Positions 26,380-35,593 of a stretch of 64,000 nucleotides of DNA are shown in pieces; within the stretch, counting starts at the first letter, position 1, and every line of letters starts with the position of its first letter. The DNA is taken from contig CAMBDW010000002.1 in NCBI GenBank assembly GCA_945865535.1, positions 1 through 64,000 of the forward strand, given 5' to 3'. The notes beneath the pieces were generated by a model, which saw nothing but the letters and a program-made list of their open reading frames with translations, had not been told where the DNA came from and did not search any database. The stretch is from Chryseobacterium gleum. GTDB taxonomy: Bacteria > Bacteroidota > Bacteroidia > Flavobacteriales > BACL11. The translations under genes were made by a program, and so were the position numbers.

Positions 26380-27486
26380 TTAGTTAATAATAATCTTATG
26401 CTCAACACTTCCGTCAGAATAGATGTAAAATAATGGGCTATTTGTAATTACATCTGAGGATCTTCCTAAGATATCTATAATTTTAATTAATTGTCTTTCC
26501 TCTTTCGAGAATTCAGTAATATCAGTCGTGTTGTTACAAGGCAATAAAGGGAAAAGAAAATTGCTTGTAAAGTTTACTGCTTGTGTAAATTTAGTATTAC
26601 TATTTCCATATCCAGCCCATCCATGACCCTCTCCATTAAATATTAATTTATCATTAAGCACTCCAACTAAATCAGCCTGTGGGTGCATTTCTCCTGAACC
26701 GCACAAAGTGAGAATTGCAGCATTATTCATCCCTGGTCCGCAATTGTAATTAACAGTAAGGTCTGTAGTCCCTTGTACGCTAACCAATGGCTCATCATTT
26801 GCATCTATCCAACTAACATCATTTATCCCGCCCGCAAAACTAATAACTCCACTTACATCTGAAGAATAGCCATAATTTCCAGCATCTCCTTCTAAGCCAT
26901 AAGATCCACCTACATTAGTTACAATTGTCTGCACATTTATAGGTGTAGTTGGAAGATCTGAAATGGCATCAATATAAGCTAAATGGATTGCTATTACCGC
27001 TCCTGCTGAATAGCCACCAACAAAAATAGTATTAGAATCAATTCCATATGTATCACCATTGGCAAAATCTTTTCGAAAATACCGAATAGCAGCTTTTGCA
27101 TCAGAAACAGCTTTTAAGACGGTTTCATATTGAGTTGCGTTACTTGTCAAAAACGAAATTATATTGGCTAGTCTGTAGTTTAAAGAAGCTGTAACATAAC
27201 CTCTTTTTGCCATGCTTTCACAGAAATCTATACAATCAGTCATTGTTTTATCCCCGCCATAAAAGGAGCCTCCATGCATATATAAAATTAGGGGTCTATT
27301 TATTTCTGTATCTCCATTAGGAGTATAAATATCCATTTCATGAAAAGAGTTTGTATAAACATCCGAATAGTTAACTGTGGTTTTAGTGACTGAGCTAAAT
27401 ATTTCTGTTTGGTACCTTCCATTACATTGAGAGAAAATAAAGTTACTGATTAAAAGAGTTAAGCATAGTAAAAGTAATTTTTTCAT
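26380..27486 (-). CDS. Secreted alpha/beta-hydrolase (esterase) with T9SS-type tail
   Basis: The 368-residue protein has a signal peptide (cleavage near FSQC), an oxyanion-hole motif LYMHGGSFYGGD and the nucleophile elbow GGYSAGA, typical of carboxylesterases. A late GHGW supplies the likely catalytic His. The last 35 residues (KIIDILGR, then LFYIYSDGSVEHKIII) match the tail of the arylsulfotransferase at 54.3 kb and fit a short type A T9SS sorting signal. It probably acts on an extracellular ester. It lies 32 bp after metG. Confidence 0.87.
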   Translation of the reverse strand: MKKLLLLCLTLLISNFIFSQCNGRYQTEIFSSVTKTTVNYSDVYTNSFHEMDIYTPNGDTEINRPLILYMHGGSFYGGDKTMTDCIDFCESMAKRGYVTASLNYRLANIISFLTSNATQYETVLKAVSDAKAAIRYFRKDFANGDTYGIDSNTIFVGGYSAGAVIAIHLAYIDAISDLPTTPINVQTIVTNVGGSYGLEGDAGNYGYSSDVSGVISFAGGINDVSWIDANDEPLVSVQGTTDLTVNYNCGPGMNNAAILTLCGSGEMHPQADLVGVLNDKLIFNGEGHGWAGYGNSNTKFTQAVNFTSNFLFPLLPCNNTTDITEFSKEERQLIKIIDILGRSSDVITNSPLFYIYSDGSVEHKIIIN

Positions 27487-27518
27487 AATATTATTTTTTG
27501 CTAAAAGTAATAAAAAAT

Positions 27519-29213
27519 TTACGACTTTAATTTTTCTAATTGCTTTGCAATCTTTTCATCTTCAATTTTTTCAAATAAATGAGTTGCTTGGTTAAGTTGA
27601 TGATTTTCTTTAATAATAACCCCACCAGCATCATTCCAATTAACATTCTTAAGAGCTAATATGGTTTTTAATTTTTTAGATGAAAAAGGTAAAAATGGCT
27701 CAGATAAAATGGCTAAAGAAGCAGCAATTTGAATTGCAATATTTAGGATTGTTTCAGTTCTTTTCTCATCCGTTGTTTTTAATTTCCAAGGCTCAGTATC
27801 TGCTAGATATTTATTGCCTAATCGGGCTAAATTCATTAGCTCTGCTAGAGCTTCTCTAAATCTGAATTTTTCAATTGAATCACCTATTTTTTTAGGAAAT
27901 TCCCCAAGTTTTTCCAAAACTTCTTTATCATAATGATCAAGATTATTTAACCTAGGCACATTCCCTTCCCAATATTTATGGGTTAAAACTACAACACGAT
28001 TTATAAAATTTCCAAAGATAGCAACCAACTCATTGTTGTTTCTAGACTGAAAGTCCGCCCAGGTAAAGTCAGTATCTTTTCCCTCAGGGGCAGTAGCGCA
28101 AAGGGCATAACGCAAAGCATCTTCTTGGCCTTTAAAATCTTCCAGATATTCGTGCAGCCAAATTGCCCAATTACGAGAAGTTGAAAGTTTTTTACCTTCC
28201 AAATTTAAGAACTCATTAGCAGGAACATTTGTTGGCAGAATATAATCTCCATGCGATTTTAATATGATTGGAAAAATAATACAATGGAAAACGATATTGT
28301 CTTTTCCAATAAAATGTACAAGTTCTGTTTCTTCATTTTTCCAGTAATCTTCCCAATTTTTACCATTATCAGCAGCCCATTGTTTGGTTGCTGAAATATA
28401 TCCAATTGGGGCGTCTAACCAAACATAAAGTACTTTTCCTTGAGTTTCTTTTAAAGGAACTTTTACTCCCCAATCTAAATCTCTGGTCATAGCTCTTTCT
28501 TGCAATCCTCCGTCAATCCAAGATTTGCATTGTCCTAAAACCTGACTTTTCCAAGCCTTAGAGTCATGATGATTTTCCCCATCAAGTTCTCCCTTTTCAA
28601 TCCATTCTTTCAACCATTTTTCATGATTTTGCATTGGTAAATACCAATGGGAAGTTTCTTTTTTAATAGGAGTGTTTCCACTTAAAGTAGATTTTGGATT
28701 GATTAATTCTTCAGGGCTTAAAGTGCTCCCACATTTTTCGCATTGATCTCCATAAGCGCCAGCTCCCCCACATTTTGGGCATTCACCAGAAATGTATCTA
28801 TCCGCTAAGAATTGCTTGTTTTCTTCATCATAAAATTGCTCAGTAGTTTTTTTAGTAAAAACATTTTTCTCTTCTAATGTTTTGAAGAAATCCTGGGCAG
28901 TATCATGATGGAGTTTTTCAGAAGTTCTGTGGTAAATACTAAAATCAATACCAAAATCAGCAAATGTTTTTTTGTTGATGGGATGGTATTTATCTATAAT
29001 TTTTTGAGGAGAAATTCCTTCTTTTTTTGCCTGCAAAGTAATTGCCGCACCATGTTCATCAGAGCCACAAATAAAAGCAACATCATGTCCTTTTCCTTTT
29101 AAATACCGAACATAAATGTCCGCCGGCAAATAAGCCCCAGCAATGTGCCCAATATGTATAGGCCCGTTTGCGTAAAGAAGAGCTGATGTAACAGTATATC
29201 TTTTTGTGCTCAT
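27519..29213 (-). CDS. metG: Methionyl-tRNA synthetase, short form
   Basis: The 564-residue class I synthetase has the HIGH motif ([10 protein letters not shown]), SDEHG, a zinc knuckle ([18 protein letters not shown]) and the KMSKS equivalent KKLSTSRNW. It ends soon after the anticodon-binding helices and lacks the C-terminal OB-fold tRNA-binding domain that many Bacteroidota MetRS carry. The next gene starts 32 bp later, so no split domain is hidden there. ATG at 29213 (MSTKRYTV) is preferred to 29222. Confidence 0.93.
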   Translation of the reverse strand: MSTKRYTVTSALLYANGPIHIGHIAGAYLPADIYVRYLKGKGHDVAFICGSDEHGAAITLQAKKEGISPQKIIDKYHPINKKTFADFGIDFSIYHRTSEKLHHDTAQDFFKTLEEKNVFTKKTTEQFYDEENKQFLADRYISGECPKCGGAGAYGDQCEKCGSTLSPEELINPKSTLSGNTPIKKETSHWYLPMQNHEKWLKEWIEKGELDGENHHDSKAWKSQVLGQCKSWIDGGLQERAMTRDLDWGVKVPLKETQGKVLYVWLDAPIGYISATKQWAADNGKNWEDYWKNEETELVHFIGKDNIVFHCIIFPIILKSHGDYILPTNVPANEFLNLEGKKLSTSRNWAIWLHEYLEDFKGQEDALRYALCATAPEGKDTDFTWADFQSRNNNELVAIFGNFINRVVVLTHKYWEGNVPRLNNLDHYDKEVLEKLGEFPKKIGDSIEKFRFREALAELMNLARLGNKYLADTEPWKLKTTDEKRTETILNIAIQIAASLAILSEPFLPFSSKKLKTILALKNVNWNDAGGVIIKENHQLNQATHLFEKIEDEKIAKQLEKLKS

Positions 29214-29230
29214 TTTTATCAAAAAAAATT

Positions 29231-29246
29231 TATTTTCGCAAAGATA
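29231..29246. promoter_or_regulatory. Back-to-back -7 boxes for metG and the carboxypeptidase gene
   Basis: TATTTTCG (29231-29238, plus) is followed directly by CAAAGATA (29239-29246), which is TATCTTTG on the minus strand. The 60-bp gap between the two divergent starts thus holds two abutting -7-like boxes in a near-palindrome. Leaders would be about 25 nt (metG) and 35 nt (plus gene). Confidence 0.45.
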
Positions 29247-29273
29247 AGTTTTACAACTAAATAAATTGGATTT

Positions 29274-30170
29274 ATGATAATACCTGAAAAAATTAAAATT
29301 GGCGATAAGATTGGAATTATTGCTACGGCCAGAAAAATTTCATTAGAAGATTTAAATCCTGCTATAGAAATTCTTCAATCTTGGGGACTAGAAGTAGTTC
29401 TTGGAAATTTTTTATTTGAAGAGGATAATCAGTTTGCAGGAACTGTAGAGCAAAGAACAATTGATTTGCAAAATATGATTGATGATGATGCTATCAAAGC
29501 AATCTTGTGCGCAAGAGGAGGCTATGGTACAGTTCAAATTATTGATAAAATCAATTTTTCTAAGTTGCTAAAAAATCCTAAATGGATTATTGGTTTTAGT
29601 GATATTACGGTTTTGCATTCTCATTTAAATCAACTTGGAGTAGCAACTTTGCATGCTACTATGCCAATTAATTTTTCTAAAAATACCCCAAAATCTTTAG
29701 AGAGTTTAAAAAATTCTCTTTTTGGAAAAGCAAATAGTATTGAAAGCCCAGTTCATAAATTTAATCGATTAGGTAAGGTTAATGCAGAAATTATTGGAGG
29801 TAATTTATCTATTTTATATTCATTGCTTGGGTCAAATTCGGATATAAATACAGATGGAAAAATTCTATTTATGGAAGATTTAGACGAATATTTGTACCAC
29901 ATTGATAGAATGATGATAAATATGAAAAGAAATGGCAAATTTAATAATTTGAAGGGCATGATAATTGGAGGAATGAGCAAGATGAATGATAATAATATCC
30001 CTTTTGGAAAAACAGCTGAAGAGATAATTTTAGATCATTTAAAAGATTATACTTTCCCTACTTGTTTTGGATTTCCATCTGGACATTTAGACGATAATAG
30101 AAGTATAAGATTAGGAGTAAGTTCGGTATTAGATATTAATGAAAATGGCGTAAGTTTGTCGCAATTCTAA
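29274..30170 (+). CDS. LD-carboxypeptidase (peptidase S66 family)
   Basis: The 298-residue enzyme belongs to the LdcA/MccF family, which removes the terminal D-alanine from murein tetrapeptides during cell-wall recycling. [13 protein letters not shown] and WIIGFSDIT (nucleophile Ser) are seen, with a likely Glu in LFMEDLDEY and His in [10 protein letters not shown] completing the Ser-Glu-His set. It is followed after 5 bp by the PLP-enzyme gene. Confidence 0.92.
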   Translation: MIIPEKIKIGDKIGIIATARKISLEDLNPAIEILQSWGLEVVLGNFLFEEDNQFAGTVEQRTIDLQNMIDDDAIKAILCARGGYGTVQIIDKINFSKLLKNPKWIIGFSDITVLHSHLNQLGVATLHATMPINFSKNTPKSLESLKNSLFGKANSIESPVHKFNRLGKVNAEIIGGNLSILYSLLGSNSDINTDGKILFMEDLDEYLYHIDRMMINMKRNGKFNNLKGMIIGGMSKMNDNNIPFGKTAEEIILDHLKDYTFPTCFGFPSGHLDDNRSIRLGVSSVLDINENGVSLSQF

Positions 30171-30175
30171 TAATT

Positions 30176-31642
30176 ATGAATTTAGAGAAATACTTTACTC
30201 CTTTTAGAGAAAATATTGTTGGTAGAAATCAAACCTTTCTCTCTCCTTTTGGAGAGAAAAAAATTATTTATGCTGATTGGATTGCTAGTGGTAGAATCTA
30301 TAAGGGTATTGAGGAAAAGTTAAACAATGAAGTATTCCCTTTTGTAGCAAATACACATACTGAAACTTCTACTACAGGAGCCACTATGAGTTTAGCTTTT
30401 GATGAGGCTGTTCATATTATCAAGAATCATGTTGGGGCAAATGATGATGACGTTCTTATTTCAGGAGGCGCAGGAATGACAATGCTGGTTAATAAATTTC
30501 AAAGAATTTTAGGATTAAAAATTCATGAGAAGTATGCAGATAAAATTAAAATTGAAAATAGACCAATTGTTTTTGTTACCCATATGGAGCATCACTCTAA
30601 CCAAACTTCATGGATCGAAACTATTGCTGAGGTAATAGTGATCCCCCATACCAAAGATGGACATGTGGATTTGGAACAACTGAAAGTTTTGCTTGAAAAA
30701 TATAAGGATAGAGATTTTAAAATTGCTGCTGTTACTTCTTGCTCTAATGTTACGGGTGTTTTCACTCCGTATTATGAAATTGCAGAAATAATGCATGAAA
30801 ATAAGGGATTTTGTTTTGTTGATTTTGCTTGTTCGGCACCCTATATTGATATTGACATGCACCCAAAAAATACTAAGCAAAAACTGGACGCTATTTATTT
30901 TTCTCCGCACAAATTTTTAGGAGGTCCTGGGGCATCAGGGATCTTAGTGTTTAATAAAGATTTGTATACAAATAAAGTACCCGACAGCCCAGGTGGAGGA
31001 ACTGTGGATTGGACAAACCCGTGGGGAGAACATAAATATGTGAATGATATTCAGCTAAGAGAAGATGGAGGAACACCAGCATTTTTACAGACCATAAAAA
31101 CAGCACTTGTCTTGCAGTTAAAACAGCAAATGGGAGTAAAAAACATATTAGAAAGAGAGCATGAACTGCATAAAATAGTGTGGCAAAAATTTTCACAACT
31201 AAAAAATACACATGTTTTGGCTAGTAATTTTTCTGGAAGATTAGGAGTTTATTCTTTTTATATTGATGATTTGCATTTTAATCTTGCGGTACAATTGTTA
31301 AATGATAAATTTGGCATACAAGTAAGAGGAGGATGTTCATGCGCAGGAACATACGGGCATATTTTGTTAAATGTTGAAAAAGAACAATCTTGCGAGATCA
31401 CTACAAAAATAAATGATGGCGACTTAACTTTAAAGCCTGGTTGGGTACGTATGTCAATTCATCCAACTATGACCGATGTGGAGATGCATTTTATTATGAA
31501 TGCTATTGAAGAATTATCAAAAAACCATAAAGAATGGGGCGCTGATTATAGCTACAATAATAAAACTAATGAGTTTATGTATAAAGATAATTCTTTTTCA
31601 TTAAAGAATAAAGAGAGAGCGGAAAGCTGGTTTAATCTGTAA
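30176..31642 (+). CDS. Aminotransferase class V PLP enzyme (cysteine-desulfurase-like)
   Basis: The 488-residue protein has a class V fold with the PLP lysine at Lys246 (SPHKFLGGPGASG), a substrate-phosphate pattern TETSTTG near residue 63 and a Cys-containing loop GGCSCAGTYGH near the end. It is longer than SufS/IscS and lacks their standard active-site Cys context, so it may be a selenocysteine-lyase-like or other C-S enzyme. It is coupled to the carboxypeptidase gene; its stop directly abuts the stop of convergent gatC. Confidence 0.82.
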   Translation: MNLEKYFTPFRENIVGRNQTFLSPFGEKKIIYADWIASGRIYKGIEEKLNNEVFPFVANTHTETSTTGATMSLAFDEAVHIIKNHVGANDDDVLISGGAGMTMLVNKFQRILGLKIHEKYADKIKIENRPIVFVTHMEHHSNQTSWIETIAEVIVIPHTKDGHVDLEQLKVLLEKYKDRDFKIAAVTSCSNVTGVFTPYYEIAEIMHENKGFCFVDFACSAPYIDIDMHPKNTKQKLDAIYFSPHKFLGGPGASGILVFNKDLYTNKVPDSPGGGTVDWTNPWGEHKYVNDIQLREDGGTPAFLQTIKTALVLQLKQQMGVKNILEREHELHKIVWQKFSQLKNTHVLASNFSGRLGVYSFYIDDLHFNLAVQLLNDKFGIQVRGGCSCAGTYGHILLNVEKEQSCEITTKINDGDLTLKPGWVRMSIHPTMTDVEMHFIMNAIEELSKNHKEWGADYSYNNKTNEFMYKDNSFSLKNKERAESWFNL

Positions 31643-31945
31643 TTATTTTTTTAAAACAGTAGGCACTTTAAAGTAATCTGAATCTTTTTGAGGTGCATTT
31701 TTAAGGGCGTCTTGTTGCGACACTTCATTTCCAATTTCATCAGTGCGCAATACATTTACCTCCTCACTCATATAAATTAGTGGCTCTACTCCGTTAGTAT
31801 CTACTTTTGAAATAGCATCTACAAAGCCAAGAATTGTGCTTAAGTCTGATTTCATTTTTTCAGCGGATTGCTTGTCAAATTTTAGTTTTGCTAATTTAGA
31901 AAGATCGGCTATTAATTTGTCATCAACCTTTATGTTATTGCTCAT
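31643..31945 (-). CDS. gatC: Asp/Glu-tRNA amidotransferase subunit C
   Basis: The 100-residue protein has the GatC pattern: an N-terminal helix (LIADLSKLAKLKF), a helix ending LSTILGFVDAISKVDT, then GVEPLIYMSEE and NAPQKDSDYFKVPTVL. GatCAB turns Glu-tRNA-Gln and Asp-tRNA-Asn into the correct amides. gatA and gatB are not in the window. It overlaps plsC by 11 nt. Confidence 0.92.
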   Translation of the reverse strand: MSNNIKVDDKLIADLSKLAKLKFDKQSAEKMKSDLSTILGFVDAISKVDTNGVEPLIYMSEEVNVLRTDEIGNEVSQQDALKNAPQKDSDYFKVPTVLKK

Positions 31946-32672
31946 AATTTTTCAATTGCTCAAAAATAGTATTGTAAACTGAGGTATTCAAATTCTCAAT
32001 GGTTTTTTCTTCTAATTTATTTGGGTCAATAGCTTTATGTACTTTTACTCTGACAATTCCAGGCCTCCCTTTAAAATATTCTTGAGGGAAAATATTTTTA
32101 TTATCAGGCATTGTAATAGGAATTATAGTAAGATTTTGCTCAATTGCTAATCGAAAAGGGCCATTTTTAAACTTTTTTAGAAATATATTGGTTCTAGGGA
32201 TACCTCCTTCAGCAAATATACATATATTCAACCCCATCTTTAGTCTTTCTCCTGCTTTTAAAAAGGCAGTGTAGGCATCTTTTCTATTTTCTCTATTTAC
32301 AATAACAGAGTTATTTTTATAGAAGTAGCCAAATAAAGGAATTTTTGCCAGTTCTACTTTTCCAATATATTGTAAGGGAAGAGGGAGGACTGCTAAAATT
32401 AATGGGATGTCAAGTGTTGATACATGGTTAGGGCAAAATATATAATGTCCTTTTTTGTCAATTTTTTCTTCCCACTCTACTACAGGAAATACAAATGAAA
32501 ACCAAAGGGTTAGCTTGCTCCAATACCTAGATAAGTGGGCAACAACTATCTGATTTTTTTTAATTGCTGTAAAGAAAAATAAAGCAGGCATAAAAGCAAT
32601 AAACACTAGAATAAATACCATTAAAAACCACAATCGCCAAATACTACTAAAAAGATAGCCTATCCATTTCAT
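31935..32672 (-). CDS. plsC: 1-acyl-sn-glycerol-3-phosphate acyltransferase
   Basis: The 245-residue membrane enzyme makes phosphatidic acid. It has an N-terminal helix, the acyltransferase motif NHVSTLD and the acceptor-binding motif FAEGGIPR. The frame is open to 32801, but that would overlap trpS; ATG at 32672 (MKWIGYLF) is preceded after 5 nt by a minus-strand -7 box, which supports it. It is the first gene of a unit with gatC. Confidence 0.9.
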   Translation of the reverse strand: MKWIGYLFSSIWRLWFLMVFILVFIAFMPALFFFTAIKKNQIVVAHLSRYWSKLTLWFSFVFPVVEWEEKIDKKGHYIFCPNHVSTLDIPLILAVLPLPLQYIGKVELAKIPLFGYFYKNNSVIVNRENRKDAYTAFLKAGERLKMGLNICIFAEGGIPRTNIFLKKFKNGPFRLAIEQNLTIIPITMPDNKNIFPQEYFKGRPGIVRVKVHKAIDPNKLEEKTIENLNTSVYNTIFEQLKNYEQ

Positions 32673-32677
32673 GGGCA

Positions 32678-32685
32678 CAAAGATA
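32678..32685 (-). promoter_or_regulatory. plsC -7 box
   Basis: TATCTTTG on the minus strand matches TAnnTTTG and ends 5 nt before the plsC ATG, so the mRNA should have almost no leader. The divergent trpS starts 37 bp further on. Confidence 0.55.
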
Positions 32686-32721
32686 AAAATCCTATTTTTA
32701 CAGAACCAAATTTTTAAATAA

Positions 32722-33690
32722 ATGGCAAGAATACTTACAGGAATCCAAAGTACGGGAACGCCCCATTTAGGAAATCTATTAGGAGCAATCATCCCAGCCA
32801 TAAAACTTTCTAAAGATGCAAAAAATGAAAGTTTATTTTTTATTGCCGATCTTCATTCTTTTACAACAATAAGAGATGCAAAGTTATTAAAAGAGAATAC
32901 CTATGCTACTGCTGCCGCTTGGCTTGCCTTTGGTTTTGATACCAATAAGAATTTGTTCTATCGCCAATCTGATGTTGCTGAGGTTTGTGAGCTAACTTGG
33001 TTTTTGAATTGTTTTGCTCCATTTAACAGGCTGCAATTGGCCCATTCCTTTAAAGATAAATTGGATAGAATTACAGATGTAAATGCGGGACTTTTTACTT
33101 ATCCTGTTCTTATGGCAGCAGATATTTTACTCTATGATGCTAATATTGTTCCTGTAGGAAAAGACCAAGTTCAACATTTAGAAATCACAAGAGATATTGC
33201 ATCACGGTTAAATCATATATTCCCAAATACATTGGTATTGCCAGAGGTAAAAGTAGATGAGAGAGTAATGATTGTTCCTGGTACTGATGGCCAAAAAATG
33301 AGCAAATCATACTCTAATGTTATAGATATTTTTCTTCCAGAAAAAAAATTGAGGAAGCAAATAATGGGTATCAAAACCGATTCCATATCAATAGAAGAGC
33401 CAAAAGATGCAGAAAGTTGCAATGTATTTAAGTTGTATAAATTATTAGCCTCTGAGAAGCAATCGGCTGAATTAAAAGCAAATTATGCTGCCGGAAATTA
33501 TGGCTACGGAGATGCCAAACAGAAACTTTTTGAGTTTATTTGCACTAACTATAAAACTGAAAGAGAAAAGTTCAATTACTTGATGGAGCATAAAGATATT
33601 TTAGATGCCGAACTCGCAAAAGGAGCTGAAAAAGCAAGAGTTATAGCACGAAAAGTTTTGAGTAGAGTACGGAAAAATATAGGATATTAG
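32722..33690 (+). CDS. trpS: Tryptophanyl-tRNA synthetase
   Basis: The 322-residue class I synthetase charges tRNA-Trp. It has the HIGH equivalent GTPHLGNLLGA at about residues 12-22, the Trp-pocket block HSFTTIRDA and a perfect KMSKS (GQKMSKSYSN). Length fits the bacterial family. It is divergent from plsC. Confidence 0.95.
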   Translation: MARILTGIQSTGTPHLGNLLGAIIPAIKLSKDAKNESLFFIADLHSFTTIRDAKLLKENTYATAAAWLAFGFDTNKNLFYRQSDVAEVCELTWFLNCFAPFNRLQLAHSFKDKLDRITDVNAGLFTYPVLMAADILLYDANIVPVGKDQVQHLEITRDIASRLNHIFPNTLVLPEVKVDERVMIVPGTDGQKMSKSYSNVIDIFLPEKKLRKQIMGIKTDSISIEEPKDAESCNVFKLYKLLASEKQSAELKANYAAGNYGYGDAKQKLFEFICTNYKTEREKFNYLMEHKDILDAELAKGAEKARVIARKVLSRVRKNIGY

Positions 33691-33765
33691 TAACAATCAA
33701 AGAGTTTCCTTTAATGGTAAATTTGATAATTAAAAGAAATAAAAACAGAATTTAAAAAACATATT

Positions 33766-34272
33766 ATGAGTAAAAAGATAGAAAACATATTTGAAAAAAT
33801 CATTTTTGCAAGCCGCTGGATCCAAGCCCCACTCTACACTGGACTTATTGTAGGAGCTCTTTTATACACTTACAAATTTATTGCAGAACTTATTCATCTT
33901 TGTTTAACTATAAGTGTAATTTCAGAATCGGCATTGATGCTTGGGGTACTCACATTGGTCGATATAACAATGGTAGCCAACCTGCTTATCATGGTTATTA
34001 TTGGAGGATATTCAACTTTTGTAAGTAGAATTGATATTGATGGCCATGAAGATAAACCTGAATGGCTTCAGAAAGTGGATGCCGGAACATTAAAGGTTAA
34101 ACTGGCTGGCTCGCTAGTTGGGGTTTCGGGTATTCATCTACTACAAACATTTATAAATATTGAAAATAATGAAATGGAGCATGTAATGTGGCAGGTCATC
34201 ATACATGTGGTATTCTTGCTTTCTTCATTAATGCTTGCATACACTGAAAAAGTGTTGCATCAGAAACATTAA
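33766..34272 (+). CDS. UPF0114 (YqhA) family membrane protein
   Basis: The 168-residue protein begins IENIFEKIIFASRWIQAPLY, the family opening, and has four predicted membrane helices with VDITMVANLLIMVIIGGY as the third core region. The function of UPF0114 proteins is not known to me. It stands alone, 75 bp after trpS and convergent with the amidohydrolase pair. Confidence 0.9.
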   Translation: MSKKIENIFEKIIFASRWIQAPLYTGLIVGALLYTYKFIAELIHLCLTISVISESALMLGVLTLVDITMVANLLIMVIIGGYSTFVSRIDIDGHEDKPEWLQKVDAGTLKVKLAGSLVGVSGIHLLQTFINIENNEMEHVMWQVIIHVVFLLSSLMLAYTEKVLHQKH

Positions 34273-34315
34273 ATACTAGAAAGTTTCAATAGAAAATTGT
34301 AAAGCCAAAGCAATA

Positions 34316-35593
34316 TTATCTATTTCTATATTTTTCAAAAAGCTCTTTCTGATGATTATTCAAATCAATAGCAATTCCATTAATAAAAGCTTGCTCAACA
34401 TTATTTGTTCGCATATCTAAAGCATCTCCAGAGCTGATAAAGAAAGTTGCTTTTTTCCCACTTTCAATAGAGCCAACAATATCAGCTATCCCAAGAATTT
34501 TAGCAGTATTCAATGTAATTGATTGTACTGCTTTTTCATATTCCTGCCCGTACGCAATAGTGGTTCCAGCGGTAAAAGATAAATTTCTTGCTCCCATTGC
34601 CTCCATATCTCCTTCATAGCTCAGACAAAATAATACTCCAGCATCTTGTAATTCCTTGGCTTGCTTAAAAGGTTCGTCAACTGGACTGTCTTGCGATTTT
34701 GGCAATCTATGTACTCTATTAAGTATAACTGGAATATTTTTTTCAACTAAAATAGTAGCAATGGCAAGAGCATCTTCTCCGCCTACAATTATAATATTTC
34801 TCACAAGATGTTTTTCTGAAAAATCAATAGCATCACGAATGTCACTTGCACTATTAGCATGAATATACAATTTTTTTGTCCCATCAAAAAGCCCTTTCAT
34901 GCTTTCCATTTTAAGATCTATAATATTTATTGAAGATTCGTAAGCTTTTGCTTTTGAAAATAATTTTTCAAGTTCAATTATTTTATTTTCATACTCTTTG
35001 TTTTCTTCTGTTTCTCCTGGTTCAGCCCACCATCCAGTATTGTAGTAAGAATTTGGCCAATTAATATGTATACCATCATCTGCTTTTAATGCCGCATCTT
35101 CCCAATTTTCTCCATTTAAATACATAATTGATGACTGCCCAGAAATCAATCCTCCTCTTGGGGTAACTTGGGCTATAAGCACTCCATTTGTTCGTATCGT
35201 TTTAACTAATTTGGAGTCAGTATTGTATGCAATTAATGACCTGACATTGGGGTTAATTCCACCTGTTTCATTGAAATCGTGAGAGGCCCTTACTTGATCA
35301 ATTTCAGTAATACCTAATGTAGTATTTGGTACTATAAATGAAGGGTAAATATGTTTTCCATAAATCTTATAAATAGTATCAAAAGCGCTAGGGTCAATTC
35401 TTATCCTGCTAGCATCAGCCACTAAATCAAACTTCCCGTTTTTTATGCTTATGGCAGCATTTTGGATTACTTCTCCATTTCCTAAATGTGCGGTTGCACC
35501 AATAAATAATGTTGGTTTTTGTCCATGCCCACTTATAGTTATAAGTAAGATAAAAATTGTTGTTAATAGTCTATTCATCATCTTCGGTATCAC
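34316..35593 (-). CDS. Secreted amidohydrolase-like protein lacking the HxH metal site
   Basis: The 425-residue protein has a signal peptide (cleavage near ISGHGQ) and an amidohydrolase fold: a composite beta-sandwich start, the strand KHIYPSFIVPNTTLG, a TIM-barrel and a C-terminal GSIESGKKATFFISSGD strand. The usual metal-binding HxH after the first strand is replaced by PNTTL, so it is unlikely to be a standard two-metal hydrolase. It overlaps the end of the 994-residue relative upstream by 23 nt, implying a paired role. Confidence 0.85.
   Translation of the reverse strand: MIPKMMNRLLTTIFILLITISGHGQKPTLFIGATAHLGNGEVIQNAAISIKNGKFDLVADASRIRIDPSAFDTIYKIYGKHIYPSFIVPNTTLGITEIDQVRASHDFNETGGINPNVRSLIAYNTDSKLVKTIRTNGVLIAQVTPRGGLISGQSSIMYLNGENWEDAALKADDGIHINWPNSYYNTGWWAEPGETEENKEYENKIIELEKLFSKAKAYESSINIIDLKMESMKGLFDGTKKLYIHANSASDIRDAIDFSEKHLVRNIIIVGGEDALAIATILVEKNIPVILNRVHRLPKSQDSPVDEPFKQAKELQDAGVLFCLSYEGDMEAMGARNLSFTAGTTIAYGQEYEKAVQSITLNTAKILGIADIVGSIESGKKATFFISSGDALDMRTNNVEQAFINGIAIDLNNHQKELFEKYRNR

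Noticed and set aside
31935-32050. Possible tRNA gene near gatC because of its link to tRNA amidation
   Set aside because: No cloverleaf, T-loop consensus or CCA end was found; the stretch is coding in both gatC and plsC. No tRNA-like sequence was seen anywhere in the window by eye.
32673-32801. Longer N-terminus for plsC, overlapping trpS
   Set aside because: The extension is antisense to the conserved HIGH region of trpS, and a -7 box lies directly before the shorter start.
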